DNA of 64,000 bases from NCBI RefSeq assembly GCF_003148765.1, contig NZ_QGGV01000001.1, positions 111,001 through 175,000 on the forward strand, in the 5' to 3' direction. Position numbers and translations under genes: made by a program. Source of the DNA: Silicimonas algicola (GTDB taxonomy: Bacteria > Pseudomonadota > Alphaproteobacteria > Rhodobacterales > Rhodobacteraceae). Shown here piece by piece: positions 48,401 to 57,168 of this stretch (positions are counted from its first letter, which is position 1; each line of letters begins with the position of its first letter). The notes beneath the pieces are model-generated. The model saw only the letters and a list, made by a program, of their open reading frames with translations. It ran no database searches and had not been told where the DNA came from.

Positions 48401-49264
48401 TCAGAACCACTGTCCGGGCTCCATCAGACCCAGGTCCAGAAGCTGCTGCGAGCGCCATTGGAAGGGCGCCGAGTTATGCCAGCGGAAGGTGTCGATGTCG
48501 AAGCGGCTGGCGGGGTTGAGGCGCAACGCCTTCGCCGTCCGGAAAGATACGATGGCCGCCGTCAGGTTGTGATGCCAGGGGCAGGAGTAGGTGTTCAGCT
48601 CTTCGTCCGACCAGGTGTGATCGGGCCGAAGCGCTATGTCCTTCCTCGTCCGCACCAGCGCGATCCTGTCGATGCGGCGGCGGCTTTCGTCGATGTGCTC
48701 TTCGAACCGCCAGCGCAGTCCGCCATAAAAATCGAGCTGCCGGTCTTTCAGGCCGTCGTCCCGTTGGCGCGCCAGAGCGTAGTAGCCGGACCTGTCGAGG
48801 TGCGCGTCCGCCAGCGAGACGGCGTCGTCCGCGCGCCTCAGATCGGCGGCGTAGAGATCGATGACATAGGTCAGCATCGAAAACCGCCGTTCCTCGGCGT
48901 GGAAGGCCAGCATCTCGCCCACGGCACGGGTCTCGCAGAACGGGAAGAACAGGAACTCGGCGTTGTAGCAGTAAAAGAACCACGTCTTTTCGGGCAGACC
49001 CCGCACGATAGCGTTCACAGCCTCGACCGTCGCACCGAGCTTCATGGTCGGATAATCGACCCGGATCGCCAGTGCCTGGGCATCGGCCTCGACGGTCAGC
49101 TCCGAAGGCGCAAGGAGGATCAAGGTGCGAAATCCTTGACCCGCGTGGTGGCGCAGCGTCGCGGCGACTTCGACCTCATCCTCGGCGATGACGACAGCGA
49201 CCGGGCCTTTGGCCTTTTGGATGGCGTCATCTCTCATCAGGGCGTCGAGGCCCGAAAAGCGCAT
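48401..49264 (-). CDS. Probable glycosyltransferase family 2-like protein
   Basis: 287 aa from the ATG at 49264 (Met 7 of the longer frame). The middle carries WFFYCYNAEFLFFPFCETRAVGEMLAFHAEERR, a stretch recurring in Rhodobacteraceae proteins annotated as glycosyltransferase family 2. No clear DxD is seen, so activity is doubtful. The final part (WRFEEHIDESRRRIDRIALVR, FRWHNSAPFQW) is conserved in style but of unknown role. It is divergent from miaB. Confidence 0.5.
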   Translation of the reverse strand: MRFSGLDALMRDDAIQKAKGPVAVVIAEDEVEVAATLRHHAGQGFRTLILLAPSELTVEADAQALAIRVDYPTMKLGATVEAVNAIVRGLPEKTWFFYCYNAEFLFFPFCETRAVGEMLAFHAEERRFSMLTYVIDLYAADLRRADDAVSLADAHLDRSGYYALARQRDDGLKDRQLDFYGGLRWRFEEHIDESRRRIDRIALVRTRKDIALRPDHTWSDEELNTYSCPWHHNLTAAIVSFRTAKALRLNPASRFDIDTFRWHNSAPFQWRSQQLLDLGLMEPGQWF

Positions 49265-49381
49265 CTTCTCCCCCACCACCACCGCTTGCCCCGTCGCGCC
49301 GACTTTGTGTCATGCGGTCGCCGCCCTTGGCAAGAAGCCGGGCGGCGTGTAGGACGCTTGGCCTGACGGAAAGGGGTCTCC

Positions 49382-50686
49382 ATGTCCGAGCCGAAGAAGC
49401 TGTTCATCAAGACCTACGGCTGCCAGATGAACGTCTACGACAGCGAACGCATGGCCGAAGCGCTTGCTGGTCAGGGATATATCCCCACGGACACCGCCGC
49501 CGACGCCGACATGATCCTTCTGAACACTTGCCACATCCGCGAGAAGGCCGCCGAGAAGGTCTATTCGGAACTGGGCCGCCTGCGCCCGCTGAAGGAAGCC
49601 AAGCCCGACCTGAAGATCGGCGTTGCAGGTTGCGTTGCGCAAGCCGAGGGCGCTGAGATCATGGCGCGACAGCCGCTCGTGGACCTGGTCGTGGGGCCGC
49701 AGAGCTACCACCGGCTTCCCGAGCTCGAGGCGCGCGCCGGTCGCGGTCGCAAGGCACTCGACACCGACTTCCCCGAGGACGACAAGTTCGACCGTCTGGG
49801 AGCGCGGCCGAAATCGCAGCGCGGTCCGACGGCCTTCCTCACGGTGCAGGAGGGCTGCGACAAGTTCTGTGCCTTCTGCGTCGTGCCCTACACCCGGGGC
49901 ATAGAAGTCTCGCGCGCCGCGGACCGCGTCCTGTTGGAGGCGAGGGATCTGGTTGAACGAGGCGTGCGCGAGATCACGCTCCTCGGTCAGAACGTAAACG
50001 CCTATCATGGTCACGAGGCAGGCCTGGCTGGTCTGATCCGCGATCTGGCCCGGATTGACGGGCTGCACCGGATCCGCTTCACCACCAGCCATCCGAACGA
50101 CATGGACGACGCCCTCATCGCGGCCCACGCCGAGGTGGAGAAGCTAATGCCCTACCTGCACCTGCCGGTGCAGTCAGGGTCTGACCGCGTACTGAAAGCG
50201 ATGAACCGCAAGCACACGGCCGACGACTATCTTCGGTTGGTCACTCGCATCCGGGAGGCACGGCCGGACATCATGCTGTCCGGAGATTTCATTGTGGGCT
50301 TCCCGGGCGAGACGGATGCCGATTTTGCCGACACGCTCGGCCTGGTCGAGAGCGTCGGCTACGGGCAGGCGTACACCTTCAAGTATTCGTCCCGCCCCGG
50401 TACGCCGGCGGCAGAGCGCGTGCAGGTGGCAGAAGACGTCAAGGACGAGAGATTGCAGACGCTTCAGGCGCTGATTGGACGCCAGCAGAGGGCGGCACAG
50501 GACGCCATGGTCGGCCGGACAGTGCGCGTTCTCTTCGAGAAGCCGGGTCGAATGGCGGGGCAGATGGTCGGAAAGTCCGAATATCTTCATGCAGTTCATG
50601 TGCAGACGACCGGCGTCGAACGCGGCGACATCCTGCCGGTGCGTATCGTGTCATCGAACAGTAACTCTCTCAAAGGCGAGATTTGA
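49382..50686 (+). CDS. miaB: tRNA-2-methylthio-N6-dimethylallyladenosine synthase MiaB
   Basis: 434 aa. It thiomethylates i6A37 in tRNAs reading UNN codons. The N-terminal UPF0004 domain has Cys at [21 protein letters not shown] and AGCVAQ for the auxiliary cluster; the radical-SAM CxxxCxxC is [16 protein letters not shown]; the C-terminal TRAM domain holds the [19 protein letters not shown] segment. The ATG follows GGGGTCTCC. No miaA or hfq is nearby. Confidence 0.95.
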   Translation: MSEPKKLFIKTYGCQMNVYDSERMAEALAGQGYIPTDTAADADMILLNTCHIREKAAEKVYSELGRLRPLKEAKPDLKIGVAGCVAQAEGAEIMARQPLVDLVVGPQSYHRLPELEARAGRGRKALDTDFPEDDKFDRLGARPKSQRGPTAFLTVQEGCDKFCAFCVVPYTRGIEVSRAADRVLLEARDLVERGVREITLLGQNVNAYHGHEAGLAGLIRDLARIDGLHRIRFTTSHPNDMDDALIAAHAEVEKLMPYLHLPVQSGSDRVLKAMNRKHTADDYLRLVTRIREARPDIMLSGDFIVGFPGETDADFADTLGLVESVGYGQAYTFKYSSRPGTPAAERVQVAEDVKDERLQTLQALIGRQQRAAQDAMVGRTVRVLFEKPGRMAGQMVGKSEYLHAVHVQTTGVERGDILPVRIVSSNSNSLKGEI

Positions 50687-50795
50687 GCACGACCGGAAAC
50701 CGGCGACACAGAGTGACCGTCGAGGGGCCTTATTGGCGCTTCATCCGTGCATCATTTCCCTAGAGGACGGGATGCCCCGGACGTTGGAGAAAATA

Positions 50796-51005
50796 ATGGT
50801 GAACCGGCTTATCGCGAGGACTTCGAAAGTTATCGAGGACTTTGCCCGATCCGAAGACGGAAACGTGACCATCGACTGGACGGTGCTGCTTGGTGGCTTG
50901 GTGGGACTGTGCTTGGCGGTCATGGCCCTGATCGGCGGAAGCTTGGTCGCCTTCTCTGACCGTGCCGAGGTCGAGTTGAGCTCGCGGGAAGTGGCGCAGT
51001 ACTAG
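50796..51005 (+). CDS. Small prepilin-like membrane protein
   Basis: 69 aa from the ATG at 50796 (GGAG 6 nt upstream); an in-frame ATG at 50772 with GAGG is the alternative. One helix (TVLLGGLVGLCLAVMALIGGSLVAF) follows EDGNVTIDW, a pattern like Flp/type IVb prepilins, where cleavage occurs after Gly and the +5 acidic residue is conserved. Similar short peptides with a V-T-x-D-W motif occur in Rhodobacteraceae. No prepilin peptidase or Tad secretion gene is adjacent, so its role is open. Confidence 0.6.
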   Translation: MVNRLIARTSKVIEDFARSEDGNVTIDWTVLLGGLVGLCLAVMALIGGSLVAFSDRAEVELSSREVAQY

Positions 51006-51111
51006 CGCGGTTTTCAGGCGGTCATCGGATGAGATGAACCAATGTGCGGGCAGTTCCCCGCAACATGTCGTGGAACTTTCACAGCACTGACCGAGATATC
51101 CTTGCAGACCC

Positions 51112-52188
51112 ATGCTTGCATATGCAGCATTGGCACACAGAGGCATCGACTCGGAGATCCGATATTTGGTCATAGGCGTCCTGACCCCGCACGTCCCCGC
51201 CACGCCAGCCGACGTCCTCGAGACGCGGCTTGAATTTCCAGACAACCGGCTGTTGATCGAGCTCTTCGGTGAGCTCAACCGCAACCTCGTCCAGATCGAG
51301 GAAGCGCTGTCGGTTCAGATCGTCCATCAGGGAAATCAGCTTGCTGTCTTCGGCGAGGCTGGAGCGATCGGACGGGCGGCCGAAGTCCTTCAGGCCTTGT
51401 ACGAACGTCTGGAAGCGGGGCGCGAGCTGACGACCGGGGACATCGACGCCGAGATCCGGATGGGCGGCGCCCGGGTTGCGCCTGACGCCGAGCCTGCGGG
51501 CCAGATGGAGCTCTTCAAGGGCGGTCGGGTCGAGATCAAGACACGCAAGAAGACGGTCGAACCCCGGACCGAGGCGCAGAAATCCTACGTGCGCGAGTTG
51601 TTCGCCAACGAGATGGCCTTCGGAATCGGACCTGCGGGCACGGGCAAGACCTATCTCGCCGTGGCCGTGGGCGTGAACATGTTCATGGGTGGACACGTCG
51701 ACCGCATCGTCCTGTCCCGCCCCGCCGTCGAAGCGGGGGAGCGTCTGGGCTTTCTGCCGGGTGACATGAAGGACAAGATCGACCCCTACATGCAGCCCCT
51801 TTACGACGCTCTGAACGACTTCCTTCCCGGCAAGCAGCTACAGAAGCTGATCGAGGAGAAGCGGATCGAGATCGCACCCCTGGCCTTCATGCGCGGACGC
51901 ACGCTGTCCAACGCCTTCGTCGTCCTCGACGAGGCGCAGAACGCGACGCAGATGCAGATGAAGATGTTCCTGACCCGTCTCGGGGAAGGCAGCCGAATGG
52001 TCATCACCGGTGACCGCACGCAGGTCGATCTGCCTCGCGGCGTAACCTCGGGACTGTCCGACGCCGAAAGGCTGTTGACCGGCATCGAGCGGATTTCCTT
52101 CAATTACTTCACGGCGAAGGACGTGGTGCGGCATCCGCTGGTGGCGAAGATCATCGAGGCCTACGACCGCGAGGCCCCTGTCGGCTGA
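51112..52188 (+). CDS. phoH: PhoH family ATPase
   Basis: 358 aa from the ATG at 51112. The P-loop is GPAGTGKTYLAVAVG, followed by VLSRPAVEAGERLGFLPGDMKDK and a Walker B region FVVLDEAQNAT; RMVITGDRTQVDLP completes the helicase-like core. Most relatives start at about the LEFPDNRLLIEL segment. A TTG at 51166 with GGAG 9 nt upstream is the likely alternative, since the first ATG has only a weak site. PhoH proteins bind RNA and often neighbour ybeY, which is not seen here. Confidence 0.9.
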   Translation: MLAYAALAHRGIDSEIRYLVIGVLTPHVPATPADVLETRLEFPDNRLLIELFGELNRNLVQIEEALSVQIVHQGNQLAVFGEAGAIGRAAEVLQALYERLEAGRELTTGDIDAEIRMGGARVAPDAEPAGQMELFKGGRVEIKTRKKTVEPRTEAQKSYVRELFANEMAFGIGPAGTGKTYLAVAVGVNMFMGGHVDRIVLSRPAVEAGERLGFLPGDMKDKIDPYMQPLYDALNDFLPGKQLQKLIEEKRIEIAPLAFMRGRTLSNAFVVLDEAQNATQMQMKMFLTRLGEGSRMVITGDRTQVDLPRGVTSGLSDAERLLTGIERISFNYFTAKDVVRHPLVAKIIEAYDREAPVG

Positions 52189-52191
52189 GGC

Positions 52192-52791
52192 TCAGGGACA
52201 GCCGTCGCTGCGGGTCGAAGCGTCCGGCATGATTGTCCGGCAGAACGTCACATCCTTCAGACCGGCTGCCCGCATAGCCGCGTCTGTCAGATCGGCGTCT
52301 GTCAGGTCGGCTCCCGACAACACCGCGCCGGACAGATCGGCACCGCGCAAGACCGCGCCTGTCAGGTTGGCGCGACCCAGGTTGGCGCCTGACAGGACGG
52401 CGGAGGTCAAATCAGCCTCCGTCAGGTCCGCTTCTGTCAAGGAGGCTTGCGGCAGGGCCGCCGCCTTCAACGAGGCACCTCGCAACGTCGCACCGGTCAG
52501 GATTGCCTGCCGTGCGTTGGCTCCGTCAAAGATGATTCCCGTCATGTCGGCCCCTTCGAACCGGACGAAGGGCATGAAGGTGTCGCTCATGTCCGCGCCG
52601 GTCAGATCGGCTCCGTCGAAGACGGCATAGGTCAGATAGGCGTCTTTCAGGTTCGCGCCTGCTAGATCGGCCTCGCGCAGGTCGCAGTCGCGGCACTGGT
52701 TTTCGGCAAGGAGGCGTTCGACCGCCCCCGTCTCGGCTGCAAGTACCGGAAGGGCGAAGAGCAGGCATGCGACCGGAAGCAGACGTCTCAT
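52192..52791 (-). CDS. Secreted pentapeptide-repeat protein
   Basis: 199 aa. A signal peptide (RRLLPVACLLFALPVLAA) precedes a short Cys pair (NQCRDCDLREADL) and about 25 pentapeptide repeats of the A(D/N)Lxx type (ADLTEADLTSAVLSGANLGR and similar), which fold into a right-handed quadrilateral helix. The DNA shows this as periodic GTCAGGTCGGC-like text. The start at 52791 gives the signal. Such exported members have no defined role. Confidence 0.87.
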   Translation of the reverse strand: MRRLLPVACLLFALPVLAAETGAVERLLAENQCRDCDLREADLAGANLKDAYLTYAVFDGADLTGADMSDTFMPFVRFEGADMTGIIFDGANARQAILTGATLRGASLKAAALPQASLTEADLTEADLTSAVLSGANLGRANLTGAVLRGADLSGAVLSGADLTDADLTDAAMRAAGLKDVTFCRTIMPDASTRSDGCP

Positions 52792-52902
52792 GCACCGACT
52801 ATGTCCACGGTCGGGTCCTCCGTCTGCCGCCACTTTGGTCCCAATTGTCAGTCGGCCGCCGGAACCGGACAGTTTGAACTACGCAAATGGAGGAGATCAC
52901 GC

Positions 52903-53370
52903 ATGGCTTTCACCTTCAGGACAGCGGCTGCGATTCTCTGTCTGGCGGCATCCGCCGCGACGGCGCAGCAGGAATCGGGCCGCGTTGGATCAGGTGCCCC
53001 AGAGGACATATTCATGGAGATCACCCATGGCGAGGACGGAACGCCAGTGCTCTCGCCCGAGGAGTTCACGCTCGCGAACGGCGGCTACTATCGCTTCAAC
53101 GTCGTCTGCCCCGAAAAGCTGACGTCCGAAACCGGCCTCCACTTCGAAGCAACCAAGCTTCTAGAGAACGCACACATCCGGGTGCTGTCTGTCGGTGGCG
53201 TCGATATCGAATTCTACACTCAGGGCCTGAGCTTCCGCGCCATCGAGTGCGACGACGCTGGTTCGGCGCGCTTCAGCTTCCACCCGATGCGGACGGGCGT
53301 CTACGAAATCTATGTCCGCGATCAGGCCGTGCCGCCGAAGGAGGCCTTCGGCAGGGTCGTCGTGGAGTGA
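52903..53370 (+). CDS. Secreted cupredoxin-like protein
   Basis: 155 aa. The signal peptide MAFTFRTAAAILCLAASAATA is followed by a beta-rich domain: FMEITHGEDGTPVLSPEEFTLANGGYYRFNVVC, FEATKLLENAHIRVLSV and YEIYVRDQAVPPKEAFGRVVV. The layout is cupredoxin-like, but a full Cys-His-Met type 1 copper set is not seen. GGAGGAG precedes the ATG. It is convergent with mbfA, the stop codons being adjacent. Confidence 0.65.
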   Translation: MAFTFRTAAAILCLAASAATAQQESGRVGSGAPEDIFMEITHGEDGTPVLSPEEFTLANGGYYRFNVVCPEKLTSETGLHFEATKLLENAHIRVLSVGGVDIEFYTQGLSFRAIECDDAGSARFSFHPMRTGVYEIYVRDQAVPPKEAFGRVVVE

Positions 53371-54348
53371 TCAACCGGATCCAATGAGAATGCCCGCCGC
53401 CAGCACCAGCGCGCCGCCGAGCACCACCTGAAAGGCGGCGCGGAAGAACGGTGTTTCCATGTAACGGTTCTGGATCCAGGCGATGGCCCAAAGCTCGATG
53501 AAGACGACGACGAACGCAATCATCGTTGCGGTCCAGAAATGCGGGATGAGGTAAGGCAACGCGTGGCCGAGCCCGCCGAGAGCGGTCATTACCCCGGACG
53601 CTATCCCGCGCTTGACCGGCGACCCGCGGCCCGAAATTGCGCCGTCGTCGGAAGCGGCCTCGGTGAACCCCATGGAGATGCCCGCCCCCACACTCGCCGC
53701 CAGACCCACGAGAAAGGTCGTCCAGGGATCCTGCGTGGCGAAGGCGGTCGCAAAGATCGGCGCGAGGGTCGAGACCGAGCCATCCATAAGACCCGCGAGC
53801 CCGGGCTGCACCCAGGTCAGCACGAATTGACGATGCGCCGCCCGGCCTTCATCCTCGCGTGCGCCCTCGTCGAGATGGGTTTCCACCAACGCGTCGGCCT
53901 TGGCGGAGTGGCCGGCTTCGGCGGCCGCGAGGTCGCCGAGGAGCTTTCGCGTTTCCGCATCCGTCGTGCGGGCGGCGGCCGTGCGATAGAAGCGCTCGGC
54001 GTCGCGCTCCATCGTTTCGGCCTCTTCGCGGATGCGCTCTATGCCGAGGTTCTCGATCAGCCAGACGGGTCTGCGGGCGTAGTAACCCGAGACATGCTCA
54101 CGCCGTATAAGGGGAATCGTTTCACCGAAGCGCTTGCGATGCAACTCGATCAGGCGCTGGCGGTGCGTGTCCTCTTCGACCGCCATGCCGTCGAAGATCG
54201 CCGCCGAGGCCGGAAACTCTGCGCGAAGGCGTTCGGCATAGGTGCGGTAGATCCGCGAGTCGTCCTCTTCGGACGAAATGGCGAGGGCCAGCACTTCCTG
54301 CTCTGAGAGGTCGGAGAAGCGGCGGCGGCTGGCGATGCCCGGGATCAT
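53371..54348 (-). CDS. mbfA: Membrane-bound ferritin-like iron exporter MbfA
   Basis: 325 aa. The N-terminal ferritin-like domain has the di-iron motifs SSEEDDSRIYRTYAERL, AVEEDTHRQRLIEL and AAAEAGHSAKADAL; the C-terminal part is a VIT1/CCC1-like membrane domain (GLAGLMDGSVSTLAPIFATAFA, GHALPYLIPHFWTATMIAFVV). In rhizobia MbfA exports iron under excess iron or peroxide. The start at 54348 lies 14 bp from an Irr-like box that overlaps the predicted promoter start point, the same logic as the known Irr-repressed mbfA genes. Confidence 0.9.
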   Translation of the reverse strand: MIPGIASRRRFSDLSEQEVLALAISSEEDDSRIYRTYAERLRAEFPASAAIFDGMAVEEDTHRQRLIELHRKRFGETIPLIRREHVSGYYARRPVWLIENLGIERIREEAETMERDAERFYRTAAARTTDAETRKLLGDLAAAEAGHSAKADALVETHLDEGAREDEGRAAHRQFVLTWVQPGLAGLMDGSVSTLAPIFATAFATQDPWTTFLVGLAASVGAGISMGFTEAASDDGAISGRGSPVKRGIASGVMTALGGLGHALPYLIPHFWTATMIAFVVVFIELWAIAWIQNRYMETPFFRAAFQVVLGGALVLAAGILIGSG

Positions 54349-54361
54349 GATGATGTCTTTC

Positions 54362-54402
54362 TTAGAATGGTTCCAATGTAGAGAAGCTGTGGCGATGGGC
54401 AA
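54362..54402 (-). promoter_or_regulatory. mbfA promoter with Irr-type iron control element
   Basis: The box TTAGAATGGTTCCAA (54362-54376) is an inverted TTAGAA...TTCTAA-type element with one mismatch. On the minus strand TTGCCC (54397-54402), a 16-bp spacer and TACATT (54375-54380) form a promoter whose start would fall in the box. Irr bound there should block transcription in low iron. The fit to Irr is by motif memory, not alignment. Confidence 0.7.
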
Positions 54403-54437
54403 GAGCGCGATGACGCCTGCGTGTGCGGAACTTGTAA

Positions 54438-54456
54438 AAACTGAACCGGACAGTTT
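54438..54456. promoter_or_regulatory. Palindrome upstream of the TetR gene
   Basis: AAACTG-AACCGGA-CAGTTT, perfect 6-bp arms around 7 nt, 30 bp before the TetR ATG. It is the natural operator candidate for autoregulation. It also sits 36 bp beyond the mbfA -35, so effects on mbfA are possible. Confidence 0.5.
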
Positions 54457-54485
54457 ATATTTCGGGAAGGCAGGATGAGGACGCC

Positions 54486-55115
54486 ATGAACGCTCCCGAC
54501 ACGACTTTGAAACAGGGCCGCAAGTGGGATCAGGTCCTGGGCGGCGCGCGGACGGTTTTCTTGCGTGACGGATTCGAAGGCGCCAGCGTCGACGATATCG
54601 TCCGCGAGGCCGGCGTATCGAAGGCGACGCTTTACAGCTATTTCCCTGACAAGCGGCTGCTATTCCTCGAAGTCGCAAAGTGCGAATGCAAGGCGCAATC
54701 CGAGGATGCTGCCGCACGGATCTGTTGCAGCGGCGATTTCGCCGAGGGGCTGGCCGACGCCGCGGGTCGCATGGTGCGATTCTTCGTGTCGGACGTGGGT
54801 CTTCAGGTTCACCGCATCGTGGTTGGCGAAAGCCAGCGGTTTCCCGAGATCGGTCGCGATTTCTATGCGTCGGGTCCGGCGCAGGTACGCGAGATCCTCA
54901 AGGATTTCCTGCGCAAGGGCGTAGAGGCCGGCACGTTGCGGATCGACGATCTCGACCTTGCGGCCGACCAGTTCGCCGAGCTTTGCAAGGCCGGCCTTCA
55001 CTTGCCGATGGTTCTGGGTCTGCGTGAGCGTCCGACGGACGAAGAGATCGACCGCGTGGTGCTCAGCGCCGTTGACATGTTCCTCTGCAAGTATGGCGTG
55101 GCGCCGCGCGGATAA
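54486..55115 (+). CDS. TetR family transcriptional regulator
   Basis: 209 aa. The HTH reads ARTVFLRDGFEGASVDDIVREAGVSKATLYSYFPDKRLLF; the C-terminal half is a TetR_C-type ligand domain (FAEGLADAAGRMVRFF, VVGESQRFPEIGRDFYASGP). Two adjacent Cys at about residue 78 (RICCSG) are notable. It is divergent from mbfA. The effector is unknown. Confidence 0.9.
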   Translation: MNAPDTTLKQGRKWDQVLGGARTVFLRDGFEGASVDDIVREAGVSKATLYSYFPDKRLLFLEVAKCECKAQSEDAAARICCSGDFAEGLADAAGRMVRFFVSDVGLQVHRIVVGESQRFPEIGRDFYASGPAQVREILKDFLRKGVEAGTLRIDDLDLAADQFAELCKAGLHLPMVLGLRERPTDEEIDRVVLSAVDMFLCKYGVAPRG

Positions 55116-55126
55116 GCGTCGAAGAG

Positions 55127-56407
55127 CTATGTGAGCCCTGAGACGGGCGGGGCATCGGAGAGGACAGGGCGGCGGGTTTTCAGGGTCCGGCGCGCCTCCT
55201 CGACCAGACCCAGTTTCATCAGGACGTTAACGTAAGCCAGTTCGACCAGGTCCCGCTGCGCGCGACTGCCCCCGAAGCGCTCTGCCACGGGCAGAACCGG
55301 AACAAGCGCGTCGAGAGCGTCGCTCCACCGGCCACGAGCAATGTGACCGAACGCCAGCGAGACGGGCGCAAGGAGGTCGCCCGCATAGCCGCTGGAGCTT
55401 TCGGCCAGGCGCGCGAGGCGGTCGCCCTTGCCGGACATCGCGTGAGCGATGGCAGCGTGGAGGTCGGCGAAGCTTTGGCCAGGGTTCGGGAAATACTGCG
55501 CGGCGTATTCGCTGGCAGCAGTCCACCGCCGGGGATCGACAGCGTAGCCTGCGATCTCGGCGCGGTGAAGGATCGCGACGGTATCGGTCAGGATGTTGAT
55601 AGGCAGACCCTTGGAGGCACCCGGACCGACGCTTCCGTCCAGGATGGCCCACATGGCGCCCTCGTCTCCGTCATGCAGGGCCCAAAGAGCGAGGTGCCAA
55701 TTGAGGTGGCCATGAAGAACGCCCCGGTCGTCGTAGTCTTGGACCCAGGTGGTGAGGTATTGCCGCCCCGCCGTCGTCTCGCCGCGCTCGTAGAGCGCGT
55801 GCGACTTGAAATGCGCGCCGTTTGCATTGCGAGGGTTCAGGGCGAGGGACCTTGCCATCAGAACTTCAGACGCGGCGATTTGACCTGTCTCGCAGAGCGA
55901 GACCGCGTGGGTTGCCATCATCCACCAGTCTTCGCCGTAATGAGGCAGCAGGGACTCGGTGAAGGCCAGAAGCGACGCTTCGTGTCCGGCCTCGCCGGAA
56001 AAGGCGATCAGGCCGAAGACGCTGGCGCACATCTGGGCCAGCAGAACGTCTCGGGGATGATCGGAAAGATGAGCACGGATCGCCTGACGCGCCTTCGCGG
56101 ACTGGCCCGAGAAGACAAGCCCGGTCGCCGCGATATGGTCGCGTTCCCGGCTCGTGACGTCGAAGGCCAGAGACTCGGCCGTCTTCAGTGCGTCTTTGGC
56201 GTCGGACGTGCGCCCCGCCGACATCAGCGCCCTCGCCAGACCAACGTGGCCAAGGGCGAATTGCGGGTCGGCAGCGACACAGTGCGAGAAAGCGGCGAGA
56301 CCTTCGCGGTTTGCGCCGAGAAAGAGGGTGACCGCGGACTCGTAGTGATCGCGTGCCTCAGCCGACCGGGTCGTCAGGGTGTTTCCGTATCCATCCGCGA
56401 GGCTCAT
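55127..56407 (-). CDS. TPR protein of the TTC38 type
   Basis: 426 aa, a helical repeat protein. Units include FSHCVAADPQFALGHVGLARALMSAGR, LMARSLALNPRNANGAHFKSHALYERG and LNWHLALWALHDGD. The order and spacing match tetratricopeptide repeat protein 38, including the conserved central HLNWHLAL. No enzyme domain or signal peptide is present. Its 3' end lies 11 nt from the TetR stop. Function unknown. Confidence 0.8.
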   Translation of the reverse strand: MSLADGYGNTLTTRSAEARDHYESAVTLFLGANREGLAAFSHCVAADPQFALGHVGLARALMSAGRTSDAKDALKTAESLAFDVTSRERDHIAATGLVFSGQSAKARQAIRAHLSDHPRDVLLAQMCASVFGLIAFSGEAGHEASLLAFTESLLPHYGEDWWMMATHAVSLCETGQIAASEVLMARSLALNPRNANGAHFKSHALYERGETTAGRQYLTTWVQDYDDRGVLHGHLNWHLALWALHDGDEGAMWAILDGSVGPGASKGLPINILTDTVAILHRAEIAGYAVDPRRWTAASEYAAQYFPNPGQSFADLHAAIAHAMSGKGDRLARLAESSSGYAGDLLAPVSLAFGHIARGRWSDALDALVPVLPVAERFGGSRAQRDLVELAYVNVLMKLGLVEEARRTLKTRRPVLSDAPPVSGLT

Positions 56408-56451
56408 CGTCAGTCCATTTCCGCGACGCCTCGCCGGTCATGGCGCCGCCT

Positions 56452-57168
56452 TCAGTCCACCCGTCGGACGTGGAGCTGGTTGCCGATCTTCCGTGTCTCG
56501 AAGCGCGCAAGCCCTTCGACCAGGTCCGACAGTTTGCGCTTGCCGTAGGTGCGTGGGTCGAAGTCGGGGTTGTCGCGTGTGACGTACTGGCCGAGTTGGC
56601 CGAGTGCGTACCACTCGTCGTCGGCGTTGATCTTGTCCATCGCCTTCAGGATCAGCGGAATGGCCTGCGTGGGGTTCTGCTTCGTGGACACGCTTGCATC
56701 GGTGCCCTTTTCGACCGGCGCTGGCTCATCGATGATGTTTTCGAGCAGGATGAACCGGTTGCAGACATTACGCAGGCTTTCCGGAGCCTTCGCCTCTCCG
56801 ATGCCGATGACATCGATCCCTTGCTCACGCGCGCGGTTGGCGAGCGCGGTGAAGTCGCTGTCCGAAGAGACCAGAACGATTCCATCGAAGCGCCCGGTGT
56901 GAAGAATGTCCATCGCGTCGATCACGAGACCGATGTCGGACGCGTTCTTGCCCACGGTATTCGCGGTTTCCTGGTGGGCGACGAGGCCGAGATCACGCAC
57001 GGCCTTCGTCCAGTTGTTCAGGCGCCCGGAGGACCAGTCCCCGTACACCCGGCGCAGCGCAGGTTCGCCGAAGGAGGTTATTTCCTTCAGGATCGCCCCC
57101 GCAAACCTTGCCGGAATGTTGTCCGCATCGATCAGGACGGCGTAGAGAGGGCGGTCGCGGTCGACCAT
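56452..57168 (-). CDS. NYN-domain nuclease-like protein with C-terminal OST-HTH/LOTUS domain
   Basis: 238 aa. The N-terminal NYN (PIN-like) domain has the acidic metal site AVLIDADNIPARFA, DIGLVIDAMDILHTG and VLVSSDSDFTALANRARE. The C-terminal 80 residues (IPLILKAMDKINADDEWYALGQLG, FDPRTYGKRKLSDLVEGL) are an OST-HTH/LOTUS RNA-binding module. RNA degradation is the likely role. Its ATG overlaps the clpP-like stop (TAATG), so the two are translationally coupled. Confidence 0.87.
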   Translation of the reverse strand: MVDRDRPLYAVLIDADNIPARFAGAILKEITSFGEPALRRVYGDWSSGRLNNWTKAVRDLGLVAHQETANTVGKNASDIGLVIDAMDILHTGRFDGIVLVSSDSDFTALANRAREQGIDVIGIGEAKAPESLRNVCNRFILLENIIDEPAPVEKGTDASVSTKQNPTQAIPLILKAMDKINADDEWYALGQLGQYVTRDNPDFDPRTYGKRKLSDLVEGLARFETRKIGNQLHVRRVD

